DNA of 64,000 bases, taken from NCBI GenBank assembly GCA_905250115.1, contig CAJNOI010000002.1, forward strand, positions 1,813,944 to 1,877,943, read 5' to 3'. This DNA is from Adineta steineri (taxonomy: Eukaryota > Rotifera > Eurotatoria > Adinetida > Adinetidae). Position numbers and translations under genes: made by a program. This document shows positions 26,240 to 38,725 of this stretch, piece after piece; position 1 is the stretch's first letter; each line of letters opens with the position of its first letter. The notes under the pieces were generated by a model. The model was not told the DNA's origin. It made no database searches and saw only the letters and a program-made list of their open reading frames with translations.

Positions 26240-27812
26240 TTATTGTCCTTTATTACGTTTTTTTAATGCTTTTGCACGAACGCCACCTAAAACAAGCATA
26301 GTAAGTTTGTTTGAGAGAAAGTCTGGTAAAAGTGATTGACCAAAATCCTAGAAAAAAAAGAAAGAGCATAAATAATCAATTCTTTTCTATGATTTACTTG
26401 AAGTTCATGTGCCCAATATCCTGTTGTAAATGGAAGTGAAACACGATCAATTGCACTACGAACAAATTGTTCTGGTGTTGGAGAAAATAATGATGATTTA
26501 CGAATGCCAGATAGTTTACTAACAACAAAACCGGGACATAATGATTGAATCAATACACCACGTGTTGCACATTCAGCAGCTAATGATCTTAAATATAAAT
26601 AATTCAATGATAGACTTTTTTTTCTCAATATATATATATATATTTCAATTAACCTTGAAAATAAATCAACAAATCCTTTTGTACCAGAATAGAGACCTAA
26701 CAATGGTACTGGTCGTCGACCTGAAACACTTGATACATTAACAATAAGACCACGTCGTTTTTGAAGCATATCTAAATAGAATTTTTTTGATAGAAAAAAA
26801 TAATCTCCGAATAGAAATAATAAACAAACCAACCAGGTAGAATCATTTGAGTCATATAAGCAACTGAATCAACATTACATCGTATCATATTCTGCACTAA
26901 TTTTGCACTGTCTTCAACTTTATCAAATAATTCAGGATATTCATAAGACATTCCAACATTGTTGACAAGAATACCAATGTCTAAACCACGAATTTCTTCA
27001 CGAATTGTTGTATAAATTGAACTGTCTTCTAAATAGTATTAAAATAAAATATATATTATATATTTGTAGTGATTGTTGTCTATCTATCTATCTATCTGAG
27101 ATAAAATTTACTACACTTTTTGTTTTATTTTTCTCATCAGTAGTTTTAATAAACATTTGCATAAAATCTCAGTTCGAAAATTGCGATTCAGAAACTATTC
27201 GATCTATCTGAATATTAAAACAACTGACCAAGACTTTTTTTGACATGTACAGAAAATTATGAAACTTGTATGGCATGCAATTCTATAATAAGTGTCTCTT
27301 GTGATTTGCTATTTCTTTCATTTGAAAAATTATCAAGATTTATGTCGTTTAATTTTGATATATGTGTTACTTTTATAGTATTTACGATCATAATCAAAAG
27401 GTTGTATTTCAAATAAAACAAATAATCTTACTTGTAAAATCAACAGCAATTGTTTTAACATGTACATCAGAATTTTTTTCATTGATTTCTTTGGCTACTT
27501 GTTCTAATTTTTCTTTTGTTCGACTAATTAAGATAATATTAAGACCTAATTAATAATAATATAAATTTATATTTCTTTTTGCACTTCGTTTCTTTTTTTT
27601 TTTTTGTTCTTATCATTTATTTATCTACCTCGTTTAGCTAATTCAATAGCATATGCTCTACCAATACCATCTGTGCTACCTGTAACGATCGCCCATTCAC
27701 CGAATTTTTTTATATTAAGTTTAACTGGACATAAAAGTCGATAGAAAAAAGCAGCAAGACGTGCTGCAACATAAACAAGTGCAAATGCTCCAGTTGTTGC
27801 TAAAAACCCCAT
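26240..27812 (-). CDS. HSD17B12: Very-long-chain 3-oxoacyl-CoA reductase / 17-beta-HSD 12
   Basis: Six exons: 27812-27629, 27545-27432, 27028-26834, 26771-26654, 26587-26398, 26347-26240; 302 residues (human 312). A membrane-anchoring N-terminus ([20 protein letters not shown]) precedes a short-chain dehydrogenase fold. This has TGSTDGIG (NADPH binding, about residues 45-52), NNVG, NVSSVSG with the catalytic Ser, and YSGTK with catalytic Tyr and Lys. The end is lysine-rich ([10 protein letters not shown]), fitting an ER membrane enzyme. It reduces 3-ketoacyl-CoA in fatty-acid elongation; some relatives also reduce steroids. Two donors lack the usual purine at +3 (GTTGGT after exon 3, GTTAAT after exon 4), but phase and homology support both. 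Intron 2 is 403 nt and holds a TCTA repeat (27079-27097). The gene is divergent from U2AF1, 247 bp between start codons. Confidence 0.92.
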
Positions 27813-28059
27813 GATTTTGATATCGTTTTGCTTATTTGAAAAATAATACCGAAGAGAAGAAGCAGAAGAAAAAAATAATATTTGTTGTTGTTGTCGCTAT
27901 GAATTTTCGACCAATAGAATAATAGGTATCCATAGAATATTATCTGGATGAAATATAGAAGAAAGAAAGAGCGTATTGTGTTTGTTCGTTTTATATTTAC
28001 TCGTCTCTTATACATCGTATATAACAACGTTTGTCAAATATATAAGATAATTAAAGTGA

Positions 28060-29492
28060 ATGGCTGATTATCTTGCATCGATATTTGGTACTGAAAAAGA
28101 TAAAGTTAATTGTTCATTCTTTTTTAAAATTGGTGCATGTCGACATGGTGAACATTGTTCAAAATTACATAATAAACCAACATTTAGTCAAACAATATTA
28201 TTAAAAAATCTTTATTTAAGTTTAGAAAATAGTTCACAAAAAGCAGATAAATCATTTATTAGTGATGATATTACAGAAGAACGTATACAAGAACATTTTG
28301 ATGATACATTCGAAGAATTATTTGTTGAATTAGAAAGAAAATATGGTGATATTGAAGAAATGAATATTTGTGATAATTTATCCGAACATTTAGCTGGTTA
28401 ATAACATTTTCCTTTTTTTTCTAAATAAAAAATTTTTTTTTTCAATTTTTTTTTAGGTAATTGTTATGTAAAATTTAATATTGAAGAAGATGCTGAAAAA
28501 GCTGTTCTTGATCTTAATAATCGTTGGTTTGATGGACGAGCTGTTTATGCCGAATTAAGTCCTGTAACTGACTTTCATGAAGCATGTTGTCGTCAATATC
28601 AAATGGGGTATGTAATTAATACAATATTCAATAGAAAAAAAATCAATTTCATATGAAATAAATGAGTTATACTGTTATCGATCCAAATTTAATTATTTCA
28701 TTACTATAGGTAGCACTAAAAATCTACTATAAAAATATGTCCTTGAATTATCAATAGAAAACTTTTTTTTTTATTGAAAACACGGATTTAGACAGACTTG
28801 TACAATCTATTTGATTATAGTCGATTAATACTCTAAATCTTTAATTTTTCTAAGGAAATTATTATACGGATTGTAAAATAATAGAAGTCTTTTTGCAGAT
28901 CTATATGATCATTGATAACAAGCAATGCCAAAATGAACTTCAATCGAAAAGAATGAGTCTTCATCTTTATTACTTGTATTTATATTGTAATCTCGTAAGA
29001 TCTTCAACTCGCTTTTGTATCGTATATTATTGATTCATATTTTATAGATTATATTATTATGATCATCTAGTATCAGTTGAGTTCACAACATTTACTATCT
29101 CACAGGTATTAAATAGATTCTTGTTATAAACTAATAAATTGTTTAAAAACTTTTACTTATTCCGTCTACAAGCATGGCTGAACATAATCAATTTGAATTG
29201 ATTAATTCATATTGAAAAAAAAACAATTTTCTATTTTCTAATTATTTCTTTTTTTTTTTTTGTTTTTTAGTGATTGTCCACGAGGTGGTTTCTGCAATTT
29301 TATGCATTTGAAACCTGTAAGTAGTTATAATTTTCTTGTTTTGATATAAATAATATTTTTATTTTCCTATTTTAGATTTCAAAAGATTTACGAAAACGTT
29401 TGTATCAACGACGTCAAAAAAAGCCACGTACTAATTCTAGATCACCATCTCGTGATCGTTCACGATCACGTGATAAAGATCGTCGACGTTAA
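28060..29492 (+). CDS. U2AF1: Splicing factor U2AF small subunit (U2AF35)
   Basis: Four exons, 28060-28396, 28457-28607, 29271-29316 and 29376-29492, 216 residues (human 240). It reads the AG of 3' splice sites as partner of U2AF65. Seen in order: MADYLASIFGTEKDKVNC; a first CCCH zinc finger (C-x8-C-x5-C-x3-H, CSFFFKIGACRHGEHCSKLH); an atypical RRM ending in NNRWFDGRAVYAELSPVTDF; a second zinc finger (CCRQYQMGDCPRGGFCNFMH); and a short RS tail (SRSPSRDRSRSRDKDRRR). The first donor is GTTAAT and retention of intron 1 would stop translation at once. Intron 2 is 663 nt. It is the first of three closely spaced same-strand genes (U2AF1, PPP6C, RERE). Its RS tail is shorter than in vertebrates. Confidence 0.96.
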
Positions 29493-29587
29493 AATAGAAA
29501 TTAACAATAAAAAAAACAAATAAACTTAGACTGTCCTTTTGTCTTAAATAGATTAAAACAACCTCTAATACATAAATAAATAAATGT

Positions 29588-29614
29588 GTTTTTTTTTGTT
29601 ATTGATTATTTCAG
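29588..29614 (+). promoter_or_regulatory. Candidate trans-splice acceptor upstream of PPP6C
   Basis: A T-rich tract ends in TTATTTCAG at 29614, three bases before the PPP6C ATG and inside the 125-bp spacer after U2AF1. It looks exactly like the 3' splice sites of this window (pyrimidines plus CAG) but no cis intron is needed. Spliced-leader acceptance is an inference. Confidence 0.45.
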
Positions 29615-29617
29615 ATA

Positions 29618-31487
29618 ATGAATGAAAATAGTTCTTCAAATACGAATGGAGATATTGATCGATGGCTTGAATGGATAAAAGATTGCAAATATTTACCTGA
29701 AACAGATTTTAAACAATTATGTACAATAATATCGGACATTTTTTTCGAAGAATCAAATGTTCAACCAATTTTCTCACCGGTAACTATTTGTGGTGATTTA
29801 CATGGACAATATTATGATGTTCAAGAATTATTTCGAACAGGTGGCTATCCACCAGATACGCAATATATATTTATGGGTGATTTTGTTGATCGTGGCTATT
29901 ATAGTTTAGAAACATTAACACAGTTACTTGTTTTTAAAGCTAAATGGCCCGATCGTATAACATTATTACGTGGTAATCATGAATCAAGACAAGTAACACA
30001 AGTTTATGGATTTTATGATGAATGTATGAAAAAATATGGTAATGCTAATTTATGGAGATTTTGTTGTCGTTTATTCGATCTTATGCCAATTGGTGCATTG
30101 ATTGATAATGAAGTTTTATGTATTCATGGTGGACTTTCACCAGATATTGGTACAATTGATCAAATGCGTATTATTGAACGTGATCAAGAAATTCCACATC
30201 GTGGTGGTTTTTGTGATTTAATGTGGTCTGATCCAGATGATATTGATTGGTGGGCTATATCACCACGAGGTGCAGGATGGTTATTTGGAGAAAAACCAAC
30301 TAGTCAATTTATGCACAATAATCAATTAAGTTTAATTTGTCGTGCACATCAATTGGTTCAAGAAGGTAAAATTTATTTTCTAAATTGACTATCAATTTCT
30401 ATTGTTCTTCTAACATTTATTTTGATTGTTTATTTGATGAAAAATCAAAGATATTTCCTTTGAGAATGAATGAGAATATTCTATTCAATATTATTGTCTA
30501 ACAATATTTTATACATTTTGTTTTTGTTATATTAGAACTATTGAGTATACAATATGTAAATAGCTTTAATAAGATGAGATGTTGTATCCTAATTGCATGC
30601 GTCGTTGCTTTGCAATACGAGACAAACTTACGAAATCGATTAAATATTTCATCTGTATTCATGTACACAAACATTATGTATTTTATCTGTAATTATATGA
30701 GATCTTTTAGAGAGAGAAAAAAGACAGTTTATTATTTTTATCATTAGAACACGATTACGCTTGATAATATTGAATCAAATACTTAAATTATTTCATTTTA
30801 TCAAACTATTTTTCTTTTAAATAATCATCGACAACAAAATATGGTGTTATTTACTTTCATCTGATAATACCGATTGTCAATTGAATATGTTTGCCCTTTT
30901 TACTATTGAAATACCAAACACGTATAGTAGATGTTTCTTATCAGACATAATGCGTTTTTTTTTCTCTATATTATCCGGACTAATAAAAACTCTCATTTTA
31001 ATATATAACATTTCAATTTAATAAAATCTCTATTCTCTTTTTTTCAGTAGACAATTATTCTTAAATATAAAAAAAAACAAAAAGAAACTAATAGATTAGA
31101 TATAAACAATAGATTTAATAAGATTTCAGTAATATGATAATATAATTTAAAGATCGATGATCAAAATTTCTTTTCTGTTTTTAGTTTCCTCACATGAATG
31201 AATATCTATATTTCTCATGAGACACATTAGCATTAATAGTTGAAATTATATATGAATATTTCTATGTTTTTTTTTCTTTCTTTCTTTCTTTTCTAGGAAT
31301 TAAATTTATGTTCGATGAACATCTTGTAACTGTATGGTCAGCACCGAATTATTGTTACCGTTGTGGTAATATAGCCGCTATACTTGCATTCCATACAGCA
31401 ACGAATCATGAAACAAAATTGTTTAATGCTGTACCCGATAATCAACGGGTTATACCTTCAAAAACGACGACACCGTATTTTCTTTAA
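29618..31487 (+). CDS. PPP6C: Serine/threonine protein phosphatase 6 catalytic subunit
   Basis: Two exons, 29618-30365 and 31297-31487, 312 residues (human 305). All PPP-family metal and phosphate motifs are present: [39 protein letters not shown], and [11 protein letters not shown]. The C-terminus TTTPYFL is the PP2A-like tail, and the [13 protein letters not shown] / EESNVQP start is PP6-specific rather than PP4 or PP2A. It dephosphorylates targets in cell-cycle, mitotic and stress signalling with SAPS-domain partners. The 931-nt intron is long for the window. It begins 125 bp after the U2AF1 stop and ends 154 bp before the RERE-like start, all on the plus strand. No obvious loss of catalytic residues. 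Confidence 0.95.
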
Positions 31488-31585
31488 TAAAAAATCTACA
31501 ACACAAAACATCCATAAAAAAAGTTCTTTTTTTTTTGATTGTCTTTGTCCTAACAGTGTTTAATTGTGTATAGCGAAAAAAAACG

Positions 31586-31602
31586 TATTTTTTTTCTTTT
31601 AG
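31586..31602 (+). promoter_or_regulatory. Candidate trans-splice acceptor upstream of RERE
   Basis: A polypyrimidine run ending TTCTTTTAG at 31602 lies 39 bp before the proposed RERE ATG in a 154-bp spacer after PPP6C. It is consistent with a spliced-leader acceptor for a third gene of an operon, though an ordinary 5' UTR intron cannot be excluded. Confidence 0.35.
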
Positions 31603-31641
31603 ATTTCATTTTTTTTCTTGTCCGTATGTATTTATAAAAAT

Positions 31642-33170
31642 ATGGATGCAGAAGATGAACAAAGTAATTATAGATGAAGAGAGAATCCATAAAAACTTTT
31701 TTTGTTTGATTTTTTGTTTTTCTAAAGGTCTTGAAGAACGTCTTCGTGCACAGAATAATAGTAATACGAATAAACCGCTAACAACTCGTGTAACAACATC
31801 AAATAATAAATCAACTCGACATACATTTAAAGATGAAAAAATTGAATCTCATACTGATAAAAATGGTATTTGTTATCGGATTGGAGGTGAGAAAAATGAA
31901 ATAAATTATCTTTTGTTTTTGACATCTAAAAACAAATTTATGTTTTTTTTTTTCTAAATTTAGATCATGTCTATTTGGAAACAAATAAACAAGCAGAACC
32001 TTATTCAATAGCTTGTATTCTTGATTTTCGTTTAGTAAGTTAAATTCTTATAAATATATGTGTTCTATATTTTTTATGTTTAGACAAGAAAAGATCATGT
32101 TATGCTTGAAGTACGTTGGTATTATCGACCTGCAGAAATACCACCTAATCTATATCATCTTCTTATTGAAGATCGATATCATGAAAATCGTAAGTGTTAC
32201 CTATAAATTCTTTAATATGTTCAATAGAATTCTATATTGTCCTTTCTTTTTTTTTTTCTTCTTCTTCTTCTTCTTCTTCTTCCATTCATTTCTTATGTGC
32301 AATGACGCTAGTAGTGGTGGTAGCAGCGTCAGTCAATGTCTATATAAATCATTGTATAATGTATATAGTAAAATGTCATTCTTTTTTGCTCTATCGTTCT
32401 TTCATATAAGGCGGGTAAGAGAATATTTTCTAGTTAGAAAAAAAAAGACAAGCGCGCACAATTGATAATTATCATTATTATCATCATTGTCACTGAGTAT
32501 TACATCCATTGAATAAGAGTTAAATCCAAGCTAGTAATTAAAGAGCAATCGAACGATTTAGTAGTCAATGCGTGTCTATATTTAATATATGTAGGTTTTA
32601 TCAAACATTTTTCTCCTATATCAATTCGTTCATCTTATTCTCAAGAGAAATAGAGAAAGAAAGAAAGATAGATAGATAGAGAAAAGAATGTTGTTACTCT
32701 ATTCATCACCATTTCTACCCCCATATCATCAATAAGTATATAGAAAAGAAATTGATGTATATAATACATTTATAAACACATTCTTCATATCTTCGTCAGA
32801 AGAACAATGTGTATTTATTTGTTGTATGACGTGTTACTACAACGATTACTAGTTTACAAGAGTAACTGTCATAGTTAGTCAAGTAAGTTATTCTCATGCG
32901 TTCTTATATATTTTATCTACATTTTTTTTCCATTACTCGACTTCTTATTTTGTTTCTTTCTATAGATTTTTTTTTTGTTGCTTATACGAGATTGACAGAT
33001 TATCTTTGAGACAATATATGTCAATCCGATTTATTTAGATATAGTTTGACTATGAATAGCTAAGCAAAAATAATAATAATGATAATAATAATAATAATAA
33101 TAATAATAGTAGTAATAATAACAACGTTTTTCTTATTCTTTATATTCGATTAAAAGTTTAAATCGTCATC

Positions 33171-33213
<43 letters not shown>

Positions 33214-36200
33214 AGTCTATGAGTGTATATGCTGATTGTTTATTGCTCTTCTCGCCAGTATGTGTTCGCCACACGCATGCTTGCATCGAGTAGTTTGTCG
33301 TCGTTGTCGCTTTTCTTCTTCTCTCTCTCCCTCTCCCTTTCTCGCTGTCTTTGTCTCTCAACAGGAGCTCCTGCTTACTCTCTTCAGCTGCCGGAGGGAC
33401 AAATAGAAGAACAATATCACATCATTGTCGACGACAACGATGTTATGTATGGTGTCGTGTGTCGTTTTTCTTTTTCTTTCTTATTTTGTGTATGTGATTG
33501 ATTTTTTCTTTACNNNNNNNNNNNNNNNNNNNNNNNNNNNNNNNNNNNNNNNNNNNNNNNNNNNNNNNNNNNNNNNNNNNNNNNNNNNNNNNNNNNNNNN
33601 NNNNNNNNNNNNNATTGTCGTTGTCGACATGATTTCCGTTCATTCAACTAAAAGAAAACTAAATTACTTGATGCTTTTTGTTGTTTTTTATATATAAAAG
33701 AAGAAAATGGTATAAATATATATTTATAGATTTATTTATTTATTTATTTATTAATATATCTTATTTTATTTCTTAAAGAGGGTAACAATCAAACATCAAC
33801 ATCAATTAAAGATAAACAAACGAAAGATTCTGGTATAATACAAGATCCAAATATTATTGGTCGTGAATTATTCGTATCGGAAATCAAAGAATTCTATCCG
33901 GCCGTACACATTAAGTAAGAAGAACATTTAAAACCTTATTGACTTGAATACAGAACAGAATAGAAAAAAAATGAGAGAAACGAGAACAAGAAGAAGAGAA
34001 AAAAAAATTGACGACCGACAACTGTAATCTCTTGACAAGGAAAAGAGAACAAAGAATGTGTACTTATTACGTACACACACACAAATACACATTTATATAT
34101 GTATATACAGATACATATATAAAGATTTGTTTTGTCTATCTAAACGTTTTTTTTTGATTTAATTCAGAGGCCGGTGCCGTGTTGCTCACTATCAAGATAT
34201 TGAAGAAGCTCGAGCGTTCAAACCCGATCCGGATACGTTCTTTTATATTTTAACATACAATCCGGAAGCACGCAGACTGGCGAACACGCAAGGTGAAATA
34301 CGCGTTGGTCCATCACATCAAGCTAAATTGCCACTTTTGAAATCATATTCATCATCATCATTAACAAATGGTGTTAATGATGATATATGTTCATTACGTG
34401 AAGAATTATTATGGAAAAATAAAACATCCGATATTGATTTATCTATGTATTTACAAGCAGCACGATCAATTGCAGCATTTGCTGGAATGTGTGATCGAGG
34501 TCTACCAGAAGATATGTATGATGTCGCACAACGAGATGATACAACAATTAATGCATTAACTACTTTACATAATCATGATTATGATTGTAAACGTGCTATA
34601 CAATCACTTGTTAAATGTCCAATACCGAAAGGTATCGATAGAAAATGGTCAGATGATGATCAAAAAAAATTTATTAAAGGCTTAAGACAATATGGAAAAA
34701 ATTTTTATCGTATACGTAAAGAACATTTACCACATAAAGAAACGTCTGATCTCGTCGAATTTTATTATCTATGGAAAAAAACTCCACAAGCTCAATCAAG
34801 TCGTCCACGTCGTCGACAACGTCCATGTTCAACTTCAGTTAATTTATCAACAACACCAACACCAGCGAAACAACGAAATGCAAAAAATAATAATAAAGAT
34901 GAATCAGAACATAATTCTGATAATGATGATAATACAACAACAGATAATGATGAACAATTTTGTCGTCATTGTCAAACAACATCAAAAGATTTACAATCAG
35001 GTGGACGTGATAGTCAACAATTATGTTATGATTGTAGAATGTATTATAAAAAATATGGTGAAATGCCAATTATTAATCAAGAACCTCCATCTTATCTATT
35101 TAAACCATTAACTGAAACGAGTCCAAGTAATAGTAGTAAACGAAAACGAAAACAATTAAAACAATCATCATCTCCGCCTCCTTCATCATTACCAACATCT
35201 TCGTCATCATCATCTTCGTCGTCGTCATCAACTACAACAGCAACATTAGCTCTCTCTTCGACATCAACATCCGCAGTTGAAAAACTTGATGAAAATACTA
35301 AAAATTCATCCACTCGTTCAAAAAAGAAAACTCGTGCTAGTGAACATATATCATCATCAATCAAACAAGAAGGAGAAGAAGAAGATAATATCAAAGATGA
35401 ATCAACAATTAATTCAACAATTAAATTAGAAGAACAAGAAAATGAAAAACCATTGCTAGGTAAATATTATATGTTCATTTCTTTTTTTTTCTTCAAAACT
35501 AAAACAAATTTTAATAAGATTTTCTCTGTAAATTAATCGAATAACATTTCCGTTTCCGGTTGATGTCTAGAAAATTATAGGTTTTTATCTTATCTTGTTT
35601 TTTTTTAGAATCATCCGATTCAATTCCTCCTATGACAACATCAGGCTTTCTAATAAAACCTGAAGAATTACCGTCACCAACACTTTCTCAACCATTACCA
35701 TCATTAATAATAACATCAACAACATGTAAACAAGAAATTAATTCTCCATCATCGTCATCATCAATTCTTTCAAATGGTGCTGCTAAAATAACAAATAAAA
35801 TTCTTATTGATCATACGAAACAAACAAATCCAAATTTAATTTTATCACCATCATCATCAACAACAATAATTAAATCTGAACCAACTATAAATGAATCATC
35901 GTCATTATATTCAAATTCATTACAACCATCATTGTTATCTTCACCTCGTTCAGCATTTTCACGTACATCAAAATCATCTATTCATAGTCCTGATCAACGA
36001 CGAATACCTAAAGGTATATAAAATATTTATTGCTTAAATAAGAAAAAAATAATAATTTCAATTGTTCTTTTCTTTTAATAGAAGAATTAGATTCTCCATC
36101 ATCTCATCGTTCACATTCACATTCAAATAGTCTTAATCATACACCAAAATCAACTCCTATCCACCCAACGATTCTTAGTGGTGATGTAACTCCATCATCG

Positions 36201-37968
36201 CTTTGTTTACCACCACCACTTCTAATTCCATCATCATTAAATGAATCAAAAGATAATGATTTATTAACAACAGATATTAATGATGATGGTAACACATCAG
36301 ATAGTTCAACAAATGGTAATAATGAAATAATTTGTGATGAAGGACCAATGCCATTGCCATGTGAAAGAGGTTAGAAAATAATATTTTATTGAAAAGAAAA
36401 TATAAATTTAATTTTATCTTGTAGAATGTTATAATAAATCTCAAGGAATTTCTTTGCTACAAGTTTATGATCGATCAAAATCACAAAATTCCTGTGCACG
36501 TACTGATATTATACTTAAACGTGGTTCACGTACTCGTCCAAAAGAACAAAAACAAACATCATCAAATAATAATGAACAACAACAACAACATAAACATCAG
36601 CAGCAGCAGCAGCAGCAGCAACAACAACAACAACAACAAGAAATGTCATCAATGTCTTCCATACCACCAACACCATCATCGGCTGCTTTGATGATGATGG
36701 GAATTAAACAAGAAGATCGTAATTTATCTGTATGTATATAAATTAAAAGAGAAACAAATATTATTATCTAACTTTTATTCATTTTTTTTCATAGAAATTA
36801 TCCTTTTCTTTGGATAAAGGACCACCATTACTTCATCAATCTGGGCCACCACCACTATTTCCACCATTAAATTCGCATCATGATCAATTATTAATGAATC
36901 GTAGTAGTTCTCTATTTCATCCGTTACCATTACATGCTCTTCCAGGTGGACCTAAACCACCTGGAAGTGGTTCTAGTGGGCCACCTCCACCGCTAAATTT
37001 TCCGTCACCATTTGGTTCATCACCGCATGATAATGCAGCACTACGTCATCTCGATCCATTAGGTTTACGTTTAATGAATCCTGCAGCAGCTGCAGCGGCT
37101 GCTCAATTATTTGCTGCTCAATCACATTATAATGCTAATGTTGGACGTCAAAATCCTGGTGGTTTTGATCCTACAACAGCCGCTCTTTTATTGGATCCAC
37201 GTTATCGTAGTATGATGTCACCATTTGGTAATCCATCACCTGTTCCACCTTCACCATCGAATAATTCATCATCATCTGCAAATGCTGCTGCTAATAGTAC
37301 ACATAATCATTCACATGTTCATTCACATTCACATACACATCTTCATTTGGGTAATAACAATGATCAATCGACATCATCTTCAAATAACTCAAGTGGACCT
37401 TCACTACCGCCACCACCGATGATGCCATTTCCCAATCCACTATCAGGTAAATGTTTGCTATAAATAAATTTAAATATTATATTTATATTTATATATCATA
37501 AAAATAGGTCTTTCTCATGGTGGTGCACTATTACATCAAGCTGGTCCACCACCTCCATCATCAATGTCAAGTCTTGAAGCAATGCATAATCTATCACGTG
37601 AACGTGAATTAATGGCATTTATGTTAGCAAATAATTCACGATTTGATCCAATGGCATTAGCACTTGCTGCTAATCCACTTCAAGTATAATTATGACTTTT
37701 TTTTAAATTGAACATAAAATAATTTCTTTTTTTTTTGTTATTTTATAGATGCCACGCCATGAAGATCTTACTCGATTAAATAATGCTCGAGAACGATCGA
37801 TACGTGACCATAATGAAAATGAATTTCGTCGTTTAAATTTAGACGCTGAAAGACAGCAACAACAACTTCGATTTCAATTTCATCATCAACCTGATGAATT
37901 ACTTCGGTAAATAAAATAAAACTTTTCTTATTTTATCTATAATTCTTTTTTGTTTTAGACGATTTTAA
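31642..37968 (+). CDS. RERE: Atrophin/RERE-type transcriptional co-repressor
   Basis: Thirteen exons, phase-checked, 1259 residues: 31642-31663, 31728-31886, 31964-32034, 32084-32189, 33779-33914, 34168-35459, 35609-36013, 36082-36369, 36425-36729, 36795-37446, 37508-37683, 37749-37906, 37959-37968. Domain order matches RERE/Grunge. A BAH domain comes first (from about residue 55, YRIGDHVYLE). An ELM2 region follows (about 207-310, starting GEIRVGPSHQAKLP). A SANT domain lies at about 320-370 (RKWSDDDQKKFIKGLRQYGKNF). A GATA-type zinc finger is at about 428-465 (CRHCQTTSKD...CYDC). Then comes the Atrophin part with the diagnostic NSCARTD (about residue 850), a Gln run, Pro-rich sequence and a His-rich HSHVHSHSHTHLHL. 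The protein recruits HDACs in nuclear-receptor and developmental repression. The 22-nt first exon is the weakest part of the model. Intron 4 is 1.6 kb with microsatellites and an N gap. Confidence 0.93.
32257..32283 (+). repeat. TTC microsatellite in RERE intron 4
   Basis: Uninterrupted TTC repeat of about nine units preceded by a T run. Confidence 0.9.
33069..33121 (+). repeat. AAT microsatellite in RERE intron 4
   Basis: About 53 bp of AAT/ATA repeats with a few interruptions (GAT, AGT). Confidence 0.9.
33177..33209. repeat. TA microsatellite in RERE intron 4
   Basis: About 16 perfect TA units. Confidence 0.92.
33514..33613. other. Assembly gap (100 N) in RERE intron 4
   Basis: A 100-N conventional gap flanked by simple-sequence DNA. 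Exon phase matches across the intron, so no coding exon need be missing, though an alternative exon could hide here. Confidence 0.97.
36583..36642 (+). repeat. CAA/CAG repeat encoding poly-Gln in the Atrophin-like protein
   Basis: A run of Gln codons, interrupted once by Lys-His, with about eight uninterrupted CAG units followed by CAA units. It lies just C-terminal of the NSCARTD motif. Pure CAG stretches are the unstable kind. Confidence 0.9.
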
Positions 37969-38725
37969 TATATATTTTGGACAGTGAACTAAAAACTTGT
38001 CTTAATAAAATAAAATTTTTCAAAAGATATCATTATATCTAATCATTTCTATTATTCATTATGTAGATTAGTTTGCTTCTTCCGTCTATTATTAAACAAA
38101 AACACACCACACTTTTCTTTTTCTACTCGGTGCTCTTCGCCGCTTTTTTTTCTCATTGTCATATTTTGTTAATAAATTGTACAAACGATATCGTTTTTCT
38201 TTCCTCCTCTCTCTTTTTTTTTCTCTTATATACTTGTTGTGCTAGTTTGTTGTGTTGGTCTGTTTTGTTTTCTTTTTTTTTTCTCTCATTCTCTTTTGAA
38301 AAGTATTTTGTTTGAATGAAACAAAGAAATTCTTATATTCATCATAATATACTTCATTATATAGAAGATCAGATAACAAATTCCTTCTCATGTGGAACAA
38401 ACTAAAATCATCTATTAATGTTCGTTTTCTTACTAAATCAAAATACTTTAAAAATCTATTTAATAAAGAAGAATAATCTTTACATATTTTATAAAGAAAA
38501 AAAAAAGAATACATTTATGCTCATAGATAAATATTGACTTATCCACAGAAGACAAAAAAAATAATAATACCTATCAAATTAAAAGCATTAGTCATTTACA
38601 GGTTTTCCGAACATGATTATTCATATAATTACAGTATAGACTTGTATAATGAAAATAAATATTATTTTTATCTTGGTTACTATTTTATTTAAGTTTGTGT
38701 TTTTGTTTTATGTAAGATTATTTCG
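37969..38725. other. Spacer after RERE
   Basis: About 750 bp, T-rich, presumably the RERE 3' UTR and the promoter of the next small gene. No coding sequence supported. Confidence 0.5.

Noticed and set aside
32058..32465. 135-codon frame over RERE exon 4 and intron 4
   Set aside because: Contains a poly-Phe run from a TTC/T tract and overlaps the true exon in another frame.
33158..33501. Frames in RERE intron 4 on both strands
   Set aside because: TA and CT simple repeats; no homology and no link to exon phases.
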